This document shows, piece by piece, positions 48,499 through 56,859 of a DNA stretch of 64,000 nt (within the stretch, counting starts at the first letter, position 1; every line of letters begins with the position of its first letter). The position numbers and the translations under genes were made by a program. Where the stretch lies: the NCBI RefSeq assembly GCF_001690525.1, contig NZ_LZGT01000041.1, positions 1 to 64,000 on the forward strand, given 5' to 3'. Source of the stretch: Gilliamella sp. App6-5. GTDB lineage: Bacteria; Pseudomonadota; Gammaproteobacteria; Enterobacterales; Orbaceae. Under the pieces are notes generated by a model that was not told where the DNA came from, did not search any database, and saw only the letters and a program-made list of their open reading frames with translations.

Positions 48499-48978
48499 TT
48501 AGGATGCATTCACAATCGTTGCTAGCTCCTCCCCATTATCTCTGTTTATCTGCATAATTCGTTTCACGCCCTCCTGCATTGCTAACCACTGCTCTGCTGA
48601 TTCGTATTCACTCACCACTGCAATATTAATAGTCGGTGAAACGGTTTGCGGCGTGCTTTCCTGTGTTGTTGATTGTGAGTAGTTATTAACGACTTGCGGA
48701 CGTTGTAAACAGCTCATATCACCACGCTGCAACGCATCCAAATTGCCTACTCCGATGCGCTGAATTGCTGCTGCGTTCATGACGAATTCTTGACCATGCA
48801 CAACACCTGCGATCTGATCTTTTGCTATATCACCTGTATAGCCACCCGTCATAAACCCTGTTGGTTGAGATCGAATCGCCGACACATTAGCCATCCCTGC
48901 CGCAATAGCTGCTGCCCCCAAGGCGGGCCCCAACATACGGAATCCCTGTCATAGCAGCATAGGCCGCGTTAGCTGCGG
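48499..48978 (-). pseudogene. Phage tail tape-measure protein, C-terminal fragment
   Basis: Reading from 48978 down: DKTAANAAYAAMTGIPYVG, then, after a +1 shift in a run of four G near 48925, PALGAAAIAAGMANVSAIRS, FMTGGYTGD, GVVHGQEFVMNAAAIQRIG and a 3' part to the stop at 48499. The Ala/Gly-rich helix and the GG..GE.VMNA.A motif are typical of tape-measure C-termini. Three G would restore the frame. The upstream part of the gene is cut exactly where a CRISPR repeat begins. Confidence 0.75.
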
Positions 48979-49127
48979 TTTTATCCCTATATGTATAGGG
49001 AACAGCGCAAATTTAATAGCAGGCGTATCAGCTAGAACGGTTTATCCCTATGTATATAGGGAACAGTCAGTTAAAACGCTAATAATTTTTTTATGAATCG
49101 GTTTATCCCTATGTGCATAGGGAACAG
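48976..49127 (+). CRISPR. Type I-E-like array remnant, 3 repeats and 2 spacers
   Basis: Repeats at 48976-49005, 49038-49066 and 49099-49127 (CGGTTTATCCCTATGTATAT + AGGGAACAG and variants) enclose two 32-base spacers (49006-49037 and 49067-49098). The first repeat has one extra T (CGGTTTTATCCC), at the junction with phage coding sequence; the third is followed without a spacer by the toxin fragment. No cas genes are nearby. All repeats vary by a base or two, so the array is probably old. Confidence 0.88.
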
Positions 49128-49982
49128 GCATTAGTTGGTTCATGGATAACTGCTATTGTGGGGGTTATTTTAATGGTTGGTGGTTCACTTGCGATTATGT
49201 TTAGTAAAAAGTACGATAATTTTACGGCTATTCAACACTGGTTAAACCGTTGTTGCTTTGGCAAGCAAGAAGAATTGGACTATTTAGGCTATCAAGCCTA
49301 TCACGAAGATGAATATAAAACTCATGCGGGTTTTGGCTTAGCGCTTAATGACTATGCGATTATGGTTTATAATATTCAAACTTTTATTCGTTTAAAACCA
49401 CTATATCATACACCACCAACAACAGGAGTACCTGATCCCGATGGCCCAAATCCATTTCAACGGCATATCTATTTTTATTTGGATATTCCCGATTTTGCCA
49501 AATACAATCAAAATGAAACTGCAATCGCCATGATTCGCTTATTTATTAATGATTACCCAAATCTAAAAAGCGAGCCAGACCCATTGCCCGAAAAATATAT
49601 CGATCTAAAATACCATATCACCTCGCAACAAATAACGTTATTAGCCATCAGCAAAAACTATGGTAATCTCAATCTGGTTTGGACGGATAAAAAAGCCTAT
49701 TTTGATAAGTATGATCGTAATATCGGCGTACTGACTAGGCTGCCAATACCTGATAATAGCAAAATTGACGAGCCAGACGAATTTACTTTAACCACATCGG
49801 CGAATCATCTTACTGATAAAAAAATAACCAATAGCGACGAGCCAGTGCAAAATGGGCTTATTATCAATAAATGGATCGCTGGCACAATAGGTGTGATTAA
49901 TATTGTAAAATATCAAATTATTGTGCAATACAATAACCGTGAAGACGTGCCATTAATCGTGACTAAAAACAATAAAATTTAA
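49128..49982 (+). pseudogene. 3' part of a VasX-like T6SS membrane toxin gene
   Basis: About 284 codons that begin, without a native start, directly after the third CRISPR repeat. A GTG inside the repeat (49113) could start translation in frame. The first residues form a hydrophobic helix (ALVGSWITAIVGVILMVGGS then LAIMF), followed by FTAIQHWLNRCCFGKQEELDY and a beta-rich C-terminus. This hydrophobic-then-HWLNRCCFG order resembles the C-terminal part of VasX/BTH_I2691-like pore-forming T6SS effectors, which are normally over 800 residues. The 5' part has been lost. Its last 17 codons (QYNNREDVPLIVTKNNKI region) recur before each copy of the downstream gene. Family call is tentative. Confidence 0.55.
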
Positions 49983-49998
49983 AATAAGGAGCAAAACA

Positions 49999-50828
49999 AT
50001 GCCATCACAATATCAACCCCAAATTCCTGGTTGGATAGGCGATTTAGTAAAAGGCGGCAACTCTCTAACCGATGCCGATGATCGCTTGCTCTATGCCAAT
50101 GATAACTACTGTGCTTTTATTCGTAAAACAAAATCTGATCAGTTTTTTTATTTATTTGTTTTATATCAATATTTGGTCTTTCTTTTTACATAGGTATTTA
50201 TTTTTATTTCGTTTTTACTATGACTCCTGCAGTTAATAATGATGAAAAAATTATGGATATTGTATTATTATTGATGAACATCACCTGTTTTTTTGCTTTA
50301 TATCTTCTGATTCCTGAATTATATCATAACTTATTTACACGCCGAGGAAGCCCCATTATTTTTAACCGTAAAACGGGTAAAGTGTATATCAATGAAAGCT
50401 ATTTTTTTAATTTTAAAGTATTACGCAATCCACTAACCTTTTTGCACCCCAATAAAAAACGCATTAAAGAATATGACTGGGCCCATTTACAAGGGGTGGT
50501 GGTGCATAACTTTTCACGCTACTCACTCAACACCACTATTTTAATGGTGTGCAAACCGAATACCCATAAAACAATCGACCACATTTTGTTAGACCCATTA
50601 CGTGGTGGCATAGGTAGTTATTTTGTTTGGGGTTGGGTTAATAACTTTATGTGCGCGAACAAATTAGCCGGTCTAAACGACGGCAAATACAAATGGGAAC
50701 AAGAAACCCAATTTAAAGACAACATTATTAAAGGACAAGGCTGGCCAGAATGGATGGTCGAAGCGTTTAATGCCACATCGCAAGCAGAGTTAGCCGAAAT
50801 CAAACAACGACATCATGTCAAACAATAA
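49999..50828 (+). pseudogene. Immunity-like membrane protein, copy 1 (core type A, broken)
   Basis: 830 bases, 4 fewer than copy 6, which it matches closely. Near base 50143 the sequence CATTTGGTTGGTTTATATC of copy 6 is TATTTGTTTTATATC here; the missing 4 bases shift the frame, and it stops at 50193 after YQYLVFLFT. The rest stays intact (IPELYHNLFTRRGSPIIFNR ... AEIKQRHHVKQ) and could be read from an internal ATG at 50220, without the N-terminus and first membrane helix. It is the copy next to the toxin fragment. Proteins of this shape resemble DUF6708 proteins, often found beside T6SS effectors. Confidence 0.85.
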
Positions 50829-50940
50829 GTTTTAATAGCTCAGGGCGGGAAAGGATAAAGCCGCCTACTTTACAATAACCGTGAAGGCGTGCCATTAATC
50901 GTGACTAAAAACAATAAAATTTAAAATAAGGAGCAGAACA

Positions 50941-51756
50941 ATGCCATCACAATATCAACCCCAAATTTTGGGTTGGATAAGCGATTTAGACAAAGGCGGG
51001 AACTATTTAACGGGTGCCGATGATCGCTTGCTCTATGCCAATGATAATTACTGTGCTTTTATTCGTAAAACAAAATCTGATCAGATTTTTTATGTATGTC
51101 TTTCAGGCGTAATTTCAATTGGATTAATGTTTATTATTCCTATATTAATATATTTGCTTACATGGATAGAATCGGCCTCTATGCTTATTCTTCCATTGGT
51201 GATCATAATTTTATTTTTTATTACATTATATTTAATGTTACCAGAATTTTACCAGAACCTTTTTACACGCCGAGGTAGCCCCATTATTTTTAACCGTAAA
51301 ACGGGTAAAGTGTATATTAATGAAAGCTATTTTTTTAATTTTAAAGTGTTACGCAATCCGCTAATCTTTTTGCACCCTAATAAAAAACGCATTAAAGAAT
51401 ATGATTGGGCCCATTTACAAGGGGTGGTGGTGCATAATTTTTCACGCTACTCACTCAACACCACTATTTTAATGGTATGCAAACCGAATACCCATAAAAC
51501 AATCGACCATATATTATTAGATCCATTACGTGTCGGCATAGGTAGTTATCTGGTTTGGGGTTGGGTCAATAATTTTATGTGCGCGAACAAATTAGCCGGC
51601 CTAAACGACGGCAAATACAAATGGGAACAAGAAACCCAATTTAAAGACAACATTATTAAAGGACAAGGCTGGCCAGAATGGATGGTCGAAGCGTTTAATG
51701 CCACATCGCAAGCAGAGCTCGCCGAAATTAAACAACGGCATCATGTCAAACAATAA
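50941..51756 (+). CDS. Immunity-like membrane protein, copy 2 (core type B)
   Basis: 271 residues. Residues 1-53 (SQYQPQILGWISDLDKGGNY ... AFIRKTKSDQIFY) and about 108-271 (FTRRGSPIIFNRKTGKVYIN ... HHVKQ) are shared with all copies. The core (about 54-107) has two membrane helices, VCLSGVISIGLMFIIPILIY and LILPLVIIILFFITLYLMLP, type B like copy 4. The C-terminal half should be cytosolic, with FNRKTGKVY and several Trp and His. The domain resembles DUF6708 of T6SS-linked immunity-like proteins; family identification is from memory. GGAGCA-type ribosome binding site. Variant residues: RVGIGSY. Confidence 0.75.
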   Translation: MPSQYQPQILGWISDLDKGGNYLTGADDRLLYANDNYCAFIRKTKSDQIFYVCLSGVISIGLMFIIPILIYLLTWIESASMLILPLVIIILFFITLYLMLPEFYQNLFTRRGSPIIFNRKTGKVYINESYFFNFKVLRNPLIFLHPNKKRIKEYDWAHLQGVVVHNFSRYSLNTTILMVCKPNTHKTIDHILLDPLRVGIGSYLVWGWVNNFMCANKLAGLNDGKYKWEQETQFKDNIIKGQGWPEWMVEAFNATSQAELAEIKQRHHVKQ

Positions 51757-51868
51757 GTTTTAATAGCTCAGGTCGGGAAAGGATAACGCCACCGACTTTA
51801 CAATAACCGTGAAGGCGTGCCATTAATTGTGGCTAAAAACAATAAAATTTAAAATAAGGAGCAAAACA

Positions 51869-52693
51869 ATGCCATCACAATATCAACCCCAAATTTTTGG
51901 TTGGATAGGCGATTTAGACAAAGGCGGTAACTATTTAACGGGTGCCGATGATCGCTTGCTCTATGCCAATGATAACTACTGTGCTTTTATTCGCAAAACA
52001 AAATCTGATCAGATTTTTTATTCATTTATGCTTATAATTGTTTTAATTCTCTCAATACCCATTATATATTTAGGTTTTTCATTGATTTTGGATTTAAGTC
52101 CTATAACTGAGTCAGCTATGCTCATTACGGTGATAGTTACGTTGATTGCTTGCATTGTTGCTTTATATCTTCTGATTCCTGAATTCTATCAAAACCTTTT
52201 TACGCGCCGAGGAAGCCCCATTATTTTTAACCGCAAAACGGGTAAAGTGTATATCAATGAAAGCTATTTTTTTAATTTTAAAGTGTTACGCAATCCGCTA
52301 ACCTTTTTGCATCCTAATAAAAAACGCATAAAAGAATATGACTGGGCAGATTTACAAGGAGTGGTGGTGCATAACTTTTCACGCTCTTCACTCAACACCA
52401 CCATATTAATGGTGTGCAAACCCCATACCCATAAAACAATCGACCATATATTGCTAGACCCATTACGTGCTGGCATAGGCAGTTATCTGGTTTGGGGGTG
52501 GGTCAATAACTTTATGTGCGCTAACAAATTAGCGGGCCTAAACGATGGCAAATACAAATGGGAACAAGAAACCCAATTTAAAGAAAAAATTATTAAAGGA
52601 CAAGGCTGGCCCGAATGGATGGTTGAAGCGTTTAATGCCACATCGCAAGAAGAGCTCGCTGAAATTAAACAACGGCATCATGTCAAACAATAA
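51869..52693 (+). CDS. Immunity-like membrane protein, copy 3 (core type C)
   Basis: 274 residues from ATG 51869, the site that matches all other copies; the upstream GTG at 51827 lies in the duplicated toxin tail. Core type C has helices FMLIIVLILSIPIIYLGFSL and LITVIVTLIACIVALYLLIP. C-terminal variant residues shared only with copy 5: DWADLQ, CKPHTHK, RAGIGSY, FKEKIIKG and QEELAEI. So copies 3 and 5 form one allele class along the full length. Function inferred as for copy 2. Confidence 0.75.
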   Translation: MPSQYQPQIFGWIGDLDKGGNYLTGADDRLLYANDNYCAFIRKTKSDQIFYSFMLIIVLILSIPIIYLGFSLILDLSPITESAMLITVIVTLIACIVALYLLIPEFYQNLFTRRGSPIIFNRKTGKVYINESYFFNFKVLRNPLTFLHPNKKRIKEYDWADLQGVVVHNFSRSSLNTTILMVCKPHTHKTIDHILLDPLRAGIGSYLVWGWVNNFMCANKLAGLNDGKYKWEQETQFKEKIIKGQGWPEWMVEAFNATSQEELAEIKQRHHVKQ

Positions 52694-52805
52694 GTTTTAA
52701 TAGCTCAGCGCGGTAAAGGATAACGCCACCGACTTTACAATAACCGTGAAGACGTGCCATTAATCGTGACTAAAAACAATAAAATTTAAATTAAGGAGCA
52801 AAACA

Positions 52806-53639
52806 ATGCCATCACAATATCAACCCCAAATTTTGGGTTGGATAGGCGATTTAGTAAAAGGCGGCAACTCTCTAACCGATGCCGATGATCGCTTGCTCTA
52901 TGCCAATGATAACTACTGTGCTTTTATTCGTAAAACAAAATCTGATCAGATTTTTTATTTATGTCTTTCTGGAGTAATTTCAATTGGATTAATGTTTATT
53001 ATTCCTTTTCTTGCATATGATATTGTAGATAATATGCAATTAAAATCAGATGATGATAAATATATTTTTTCCCTTTTACTAGGAATATTAGTTTTATTTA
53101 TTATTACATTATATTTAATGTTACCAGAATTTTACCATAATCTTTTTACACGCCGAGGAAGCCCCATTATTTTTAACCGCAAAACAGGTAAAGTGTATAT
53201 CAATGAAAGCTATTTTTTTAGTTTTAAAGTATTACGCAATCCGCTAACCTTTTTGCACCCCAATAAAAAACGCATTAAAGAATATGATTGGGCTCATTTA
53301 CAAGGGGTGGTGGTGCATAACTTTTCACGCTACTCACTCAACACCACTATTTTAATGGTGTGCAAACCGAATACCCATAAAACAATCGACCACATTTTGT
53401 TAGACCCATTACGTGGTGGCATAGGTAGTTATTTTGTTTGGGGTTGGGTCAATAACTTTATGTGCGCGAACAAATTAGCTGGCTTAAACGATGGCAAATA
53501 CAAATGGGAACAAGAAACCCAATTTAAAGACAACATTATTAAAGGACAAGGCTGGCCAGAATGGATGGTCGAAGCGTTTAATGCCACATCGCAAGCAGAG
53601 TTAGCCGAAATCAAACAACGACATCATGTCAAACAATAA
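52806..53639 (+). CDS. Immunity-like membrane protein, copy 4 (core type B)
   Basis: 277 residues. Core begins LCLSGVISIGLMFIIPFLAY and is type B, close to copy 2 for the first helix, then has a longer acidic loop (NMQLKSDDDKYIF) before LLLGILVLFIITLYLMLP. One substitution, YFFSFKVLRNP, is unique. C-terminal residues follow class 1/2/6 (DWAHLQ, FKDNIIKG, QAELAEI) with RGGIGSYF as in copy 1. The leader before it reads AAATTTAAATTAAGGAGCAA. Confidence 0.75.
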   Translation: MPSQYQPQILGWIGDLVKGGNSLTDADDRLLYANDNYCAFIRKTKSDQIFYLCLSGVISIGLMFIIPFLAYDIVDNMQLKSDDDKYIFSLLLGILVLFIITLYLMLPEFYHNLFTRRGSPIIFNRKTGKVYINESYFFSFKVLRNPLTFLHPNKKRIKEYDWAHLQGVVVHNFSRYSLNTTILMVCKPNTHKTIDHILLDPLRGGIGSYFVWGWVNNFMCANKLAGLNDGKYKWEQETQFKDNIIKGQGWPEWMVEAFNATSQAELAEIKQRHHVKQ

Positions 53640-53751
53640 GTTTTAATAGCTCAGGGCGGGAAAGGATAACGCCGCCTACTTTACAATAACCGTGAAGGCG
53701 TGCCATTAATCGTGACTAAAAACAATAAAATTTAAAATAAGGAGCAAAACA

Positions 53752-54576
53752 ATGCCATCACAATATCAACCCCAAATTCTTGGTTGGATAAGCGATTTAG
53801 ATAAAGGCGGGAACTATTTAACGGGTGCCGATGATCGCTTGCTCTATGCCAATGATAACTACTGTGCTTTTATTCGTAAAACAAAATCCGATCAGATTTT
53901 TTATTCATTTATTTTAGTTATTGCTTTTGTCCTTTCAATACCATTAATCTACTTATCTATAGGGCTAATTTTAGAATTAGCATTAAGAAAAGAAATTTTT
54001 TTGATGATTAATTTCATCGTGATATTAATTGCTTCTTTAGTTGCTTTATATCTTCTGATTCCTGAATTATATCATAACTTATTTACACGCCGAGGAAGCC
54101 CTATTATTTTTAATCGTAAAACGGGTAAAGTGTATATCAATGAAAGCTATTTTTTTAATTTTAAAGTATTACGCAATCCACTAACCTTTTTGCACCCCAA
54201 TAAAAAACGCATAAAAGAATATGATTGGGCAGATTTACAAGGGGTGGTGGTGCATAATTTTTCACGATATTCACTCAACACCACCATATTAATGGTATGC
54301 AAGCCCCATACCCATAAAACAATCGACCATATATTGCTAGACCCATTACGTGCTGGCATAGGCAGTTATCTGGTTTGGGGGTGGGTCAATAACTTTATGT
54401 GCGCTAACAAATTAGCGGGCCTAAACGATGGCAAATACAAATGGGAACAAGAAACCCAATTTAAAGAAAAAATTATTAAAGGACAAGGCTGGCCCGAATG
54501 GATGGTTGAAGCGTTTAATGCCACATCGCAAGAAGAGCTCGCTGAAATTAAACAACGGCATCATGTCAAACAATAA
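53752..54576 (+). CDS. Immunity-like membrane protein, copy 5 (core type C)
   Basis: 274 residues. Core type C with helices FILVIAFVLSIPLIYLSIGL and INFIVILIASLVALYLLIP. C-terminal variant residues match copy 3 (DWADLQ, RAGIGSY, FKEKIIKG, QEELAEI). Spacing from neighbouring copies is the standard 112 bases. It differs from copy 3 chiefly inside the core, which argues for faster change there. Confidence 0.75.
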   Translation: MPSQYQPQILGWISDLDKGGNYLTGADDRLLYANDNYCAFIRKTKSDQIFYSFILVIAFVLSIPLIYLSIGLILELALRKEIFLMINFIVILIASLVALYLLIPELYHNLFTRRGSPIIFNRKTGKVYINESYFFNFKVLRNPLTFLHPNKKRIKEYDWADLQGVVVHNFSRYSLNTTILMVCKPHTHKTIDHILLDPLRAGIGSYLVWGWVNNFMCANKLAGLNDGKYKWEQETQFKEKIIKGQGWPEWMVEAFNATSQEELAEIKQRHHVKQ

Positions 54577-54688
54577 GTTTTAATAGCTCAGGGCGGGAAA
54601 GGATAACGCCACCGACTTTACAATAACCGTGAAGACGTGCCATTAATCGTGACTAAAAACAATAAAATTTAAATTAAGGAGCAAAACA

Positions 54689-55522
54689 ATGCCATCACAA
54701 TATCAACCCCAAATTTTTGGTTGGATAGGCGATTTAGACAAAGGCGGTAACTATTTAACGGGGGCCGATGATCGCTTGCTCTATGCCAATGATAATTACT
54801 GTGCTTTTATTCGTAAAACAAAATCTGATCAGATTTTTTATTCATTTGGTTGGTTTATATCAATATTTGGTCTTTCTTTTTATATAGGTATTTATTTTTA
54901 TTTCGTTTTTACTATGACTCCTGCAGTTAATAATGATGAAAAAATTATGGATATTGTGTTATTATTGATGAACATCACCTGTTTTTTTGCTTTATATCTT
55001 CTGATTCCTGAATTATATCATAACTTATTTACACGCCGAGGAAGCCCCATTATTTTTAACCGTAAAACGGGTAAAGTGTATATCAATGAAAGCTATTTTT
55101 TTAATTTTAAAGTGTTACGAAATCCGCTAACCTTTTTGCATCCTAATAAAAAACGCATAAAAGAATATGATTGGGCCCATTTACAAGGGGTGGTGGTGCA
55201 CAACTTTTCACGCTCTTCACTCAACACCACTATTTTAATGGTATGCAAGCCCCATAGCCATAAAACAATCGACCATATATTGTTAGACCCATTACGTGGT
55301 GGCATAGGTAGTTATCTAGTTTGGGGTTGGGTTAATAATTTTATGTGCGCGAACAAATTAGCCGGTCTAAACGATGGCAAATACAAATGGGAACAAGAAA
55401 CCCAATTTAAAGACAACATTATTAAAGGACAAGGCTGGCCCGAATGGATGGTTGAAGCGTTTAATGCCACATCGCAAGCAGAGCTCGCTGAAATTAAACA
55501 ACGGCATCATGTCAAACAATAA
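54689..55522 (+). CDS. Immunity-like membrane protein, copy 6 (core type A, intact)
   Basis: 277 residues. Core type A: SFGWFISIFGLSFYIGIYFY, an outside loop with TMTPAVNNDEKI, then VLLLMNITCFFALYLLIP. It is the intact partner of broken copy 1. N- and C-terminal parts are shared with the rest. Unlike the others, the 3' side leaves the repeat at the stop codon (TAAATTAATAATAAA) and no linker follows, so this is the array end. Possible role: protection against a toxin carrying a matching membrane domain. Confidence 0.75.
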   Translation: MPSQYQPQIFGWIGDLDKGGNYLTGADDRLLYANDNYCAFIRKTKSDQIFYSFGWFISIFGLSFYIGIYFYFVFTMTPAVNNDEKIMDIVLLLMNITCFFALYLLIPELYHNLFTRRGSPIIFNRKTGKVYINESYFFNFKVLRNPLTFLHPNKKRIKEYDWAHLQGVVVHNFSRSSLNTTILMVCKPHSHKTIDHILLDPLRGGIGSYLVWGWVNNFMCANKLAGLNDGKYKWEQETQFKDNIIKGQGWPEWMVEAFNATSQAELAEIKQRHHVKQ

Positions 55523-55745
55523 ATTAATAATAAAAAACGTTTGATATCTGAGGTTTCCATACCAGCATAATTTTTCCTTTTTTTATAAAAAGTTGAATGA
55601 GTTATACTATATTTAAAGCAACGCGCTTTAATTGGAATGCACACTCTGGATCCTTTTAAACTAGATACGATTTGAGCGAATATTTTATTTTGGGTTCAGT
55701 TCATTTTAGAGGGAGATTTATATTTTCAATGAAAAATAAAACAAT

Positions 55746-56291
55746 TTAGGCATAGATGATCTCTGGTAATTGAATATCCCAAGGTTGGTTATCAATATGT
55801 CGGACTTTTTGGCAAGCAAATGCAAGCCCAATCGGTAAAATTTGTTGAGTTTGATAATTAGCTAGCAACCGGTCATAAAATCCCCCTCCCATTCCCATAC
55901 GATAACCTCGTTGATCAAAAGCAACCAATGGCGTAAAAATAATATCAAGTTGGTGGGAAGGAAGCACATTTAATATGTTTAATTCTGGTTCTAATATACC
56001 AAATTTATTTTTTATAAGCTGAGTTTGGCTAGTATATTTTAAGAAGAGTAGATGTTTGGAGGAAAAAGGGTGAATAATAGGTAAATAGACAGATTTATTT
56101 TTTTGCCATAAATAGTTAATTATGGGTTGGGTTTCGACTTCGCCATCAAATGATAAAAATATGGCGATATTTTTTGCAGCATTAATCCCTTGGTGACAGA
56201 CAATTTTTTGATATATAGCTTGTTGTGCAATTTCACGTTCATCGGGAGATAATTGTCGTCTTTTTTGACGGATAATTTGCCTAATATTCAT
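55746..56291 (-). CDS. fthC: 5-formyltetrahydrofolate cyclo-ligase
   Basis: 181 residues (E. coli YgfA/Fau 182). It converts 5-formyl-THF to 5,10-methenyl-THF with ATP. The start RQIIRQKRRQLSPDEREI and the ATP-binding GYRMGMGGGFYDRLLANY (about 126-143) are typical. The gene is downstream of the 6S RNA and zapA, the same order as in E. coli (zapA-ssrS-fau), which supports both this call and that of the RNA. Confidence 0.92.
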   Translation of the reverse strand: MNIRQIIRQKRRQLSPDEREIAQQAIYQKIVCHQGINAAKNIAIFLSFDGEVETQPIINYLWQKNKSVYLPIIHPFSSKHLLFLKYTSQTQLIKNKFGILEPELNILNVLPSHQLDIIFTPLVAFDQRGYRMGMGGGFYDRLLANYQTQQILPIGLAFACQKVRHIDNQPWDIQLPEIIYA

Positions 56292-56319
56292 CAGTTTTCA
56301 CTGTTGCTGCAAGTTTGGA

Positions 56320-56503
56320 AGAACACTCCAAGATGTCGTTAGGGTCGTAACCCTTGAACCCAAGGTTCAAGGTGAACATCGTGTTTTAATTTTTAGGTTT
56401 CCTTACAAGTAAGGCATACACACCAACTAAAAGTCACTCCGTTCTTAAGTTAAGAATATCGGCTCAGGGGACTAACCCATATCGCGAGCATCTCAGAGAT
56501 GAA
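56320..56503 (-). ncRNA. ssrS: 6S RNA
   Basis: About 184 bases on the minus strand between zapA and fthC. Conserved pieces: CATCTCTGAGATGCTCGCG at the 5' end, TTAGTCCCCTGAGCCGATAT in the first half, and TTCACCTTGAACCTTGGGTT / CAAGGGTTAC then CATCTTGGAGTG at the 3' end, matching enteric 6S RNA nearly base for base at these points. 6S RNA mimics an open promoter and binds sigma-70 RNA polymerase in stationary phase. Exact ends are estimated; transcripts may be processed from zapA-fthC readthrough or start from its own promoter. Confidence 0.92.
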
Positions 56504-56567
56504 TACCATAATACAAAATTTAACGGATCATACAATACCATTTGTATTAAATTTACAATTTAAATGG

Positions 56568-56852
56568 TTAATTGTTGGGATTTAAGGCAGAATCAAGTAA
56601 TTGCTGTAGCATTTTAAGCCGATTACCAAACTCATTACTTTTTTCTTTTTCTTTTGTTAATTCATAAGAAATGTTTAGCGCGGCAGTCATAATAAGTTGA
56701 TCGCTACCAACTTGCGGAGACTTTTCTCGTAAATTTGTTAAGCGCGCATCTAGATCCTTTGCAGCACAATTAAGTGCGTCTACTTCATCAACCGGACAAT
56801 TAAATTTTAATGTTCGTCCAAAAATTTGAATAGTGACAGCTTGAGTTTCCAT
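56568..56852 (-). CDS. zapA: Cell division protein ZapA
   Basis: 94 residues, shorter than E. coli's 109 but typical. ZapA binds FtsZ and cross-links filaments of the Z ring. It starts TQAVTIQIFGRTLKFNCP, has the A-A-x-x-L-D helical segment (DALNCAAKDLDARLTNLREK) and a C-terminal coiled coil with LTKEKEKSNEFGNRLKMLQQ. It follows dxs after 7 bases on the same strand, and is upstream of 6S RNA. Confidence 0.9.
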   Translation of the reverse strand: METQAVTIQIFGRTLKFNCPVDEVDALNCAAKDLDARLTNLREKSPQVGSDQLIMTAALNISYELTKEKEKSNEFGNRLKMLQQLLDSALNPNN

Positions 56853-56859
56853 ATTTAAC

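Larger units (their letters stand above)
49931..55522 (+). repeat. Six-unit tandem array (~928-946 bp units)
   Basis: Units begin at 49931, 50873, 51801, 52738, 53684 and 54621, each with CAATAACCGTGAA..., the 3' tail of the toxin frame, then AAATTTAAAATAAGGAGCAA before the ATG, the gene, and TAAGTTTTAATAGCTCAG... up to the next unit. The gap from stop to next ATG is 112 bases in all five cases. Flanks and gene ends are nearly identical between units; the centre of each gene differs. Array expansion was probably by unequal recombination. Confidence 0.92.

Noticed and set aside
51827-51868. Longer N-terminus for immunity-like copy 3 from the GTG at 51827
   Set aside because: The extension lies in the duplicated toxin tail in another frame; the shared ATG at 51869 with GGAGCA before it fits all copies.
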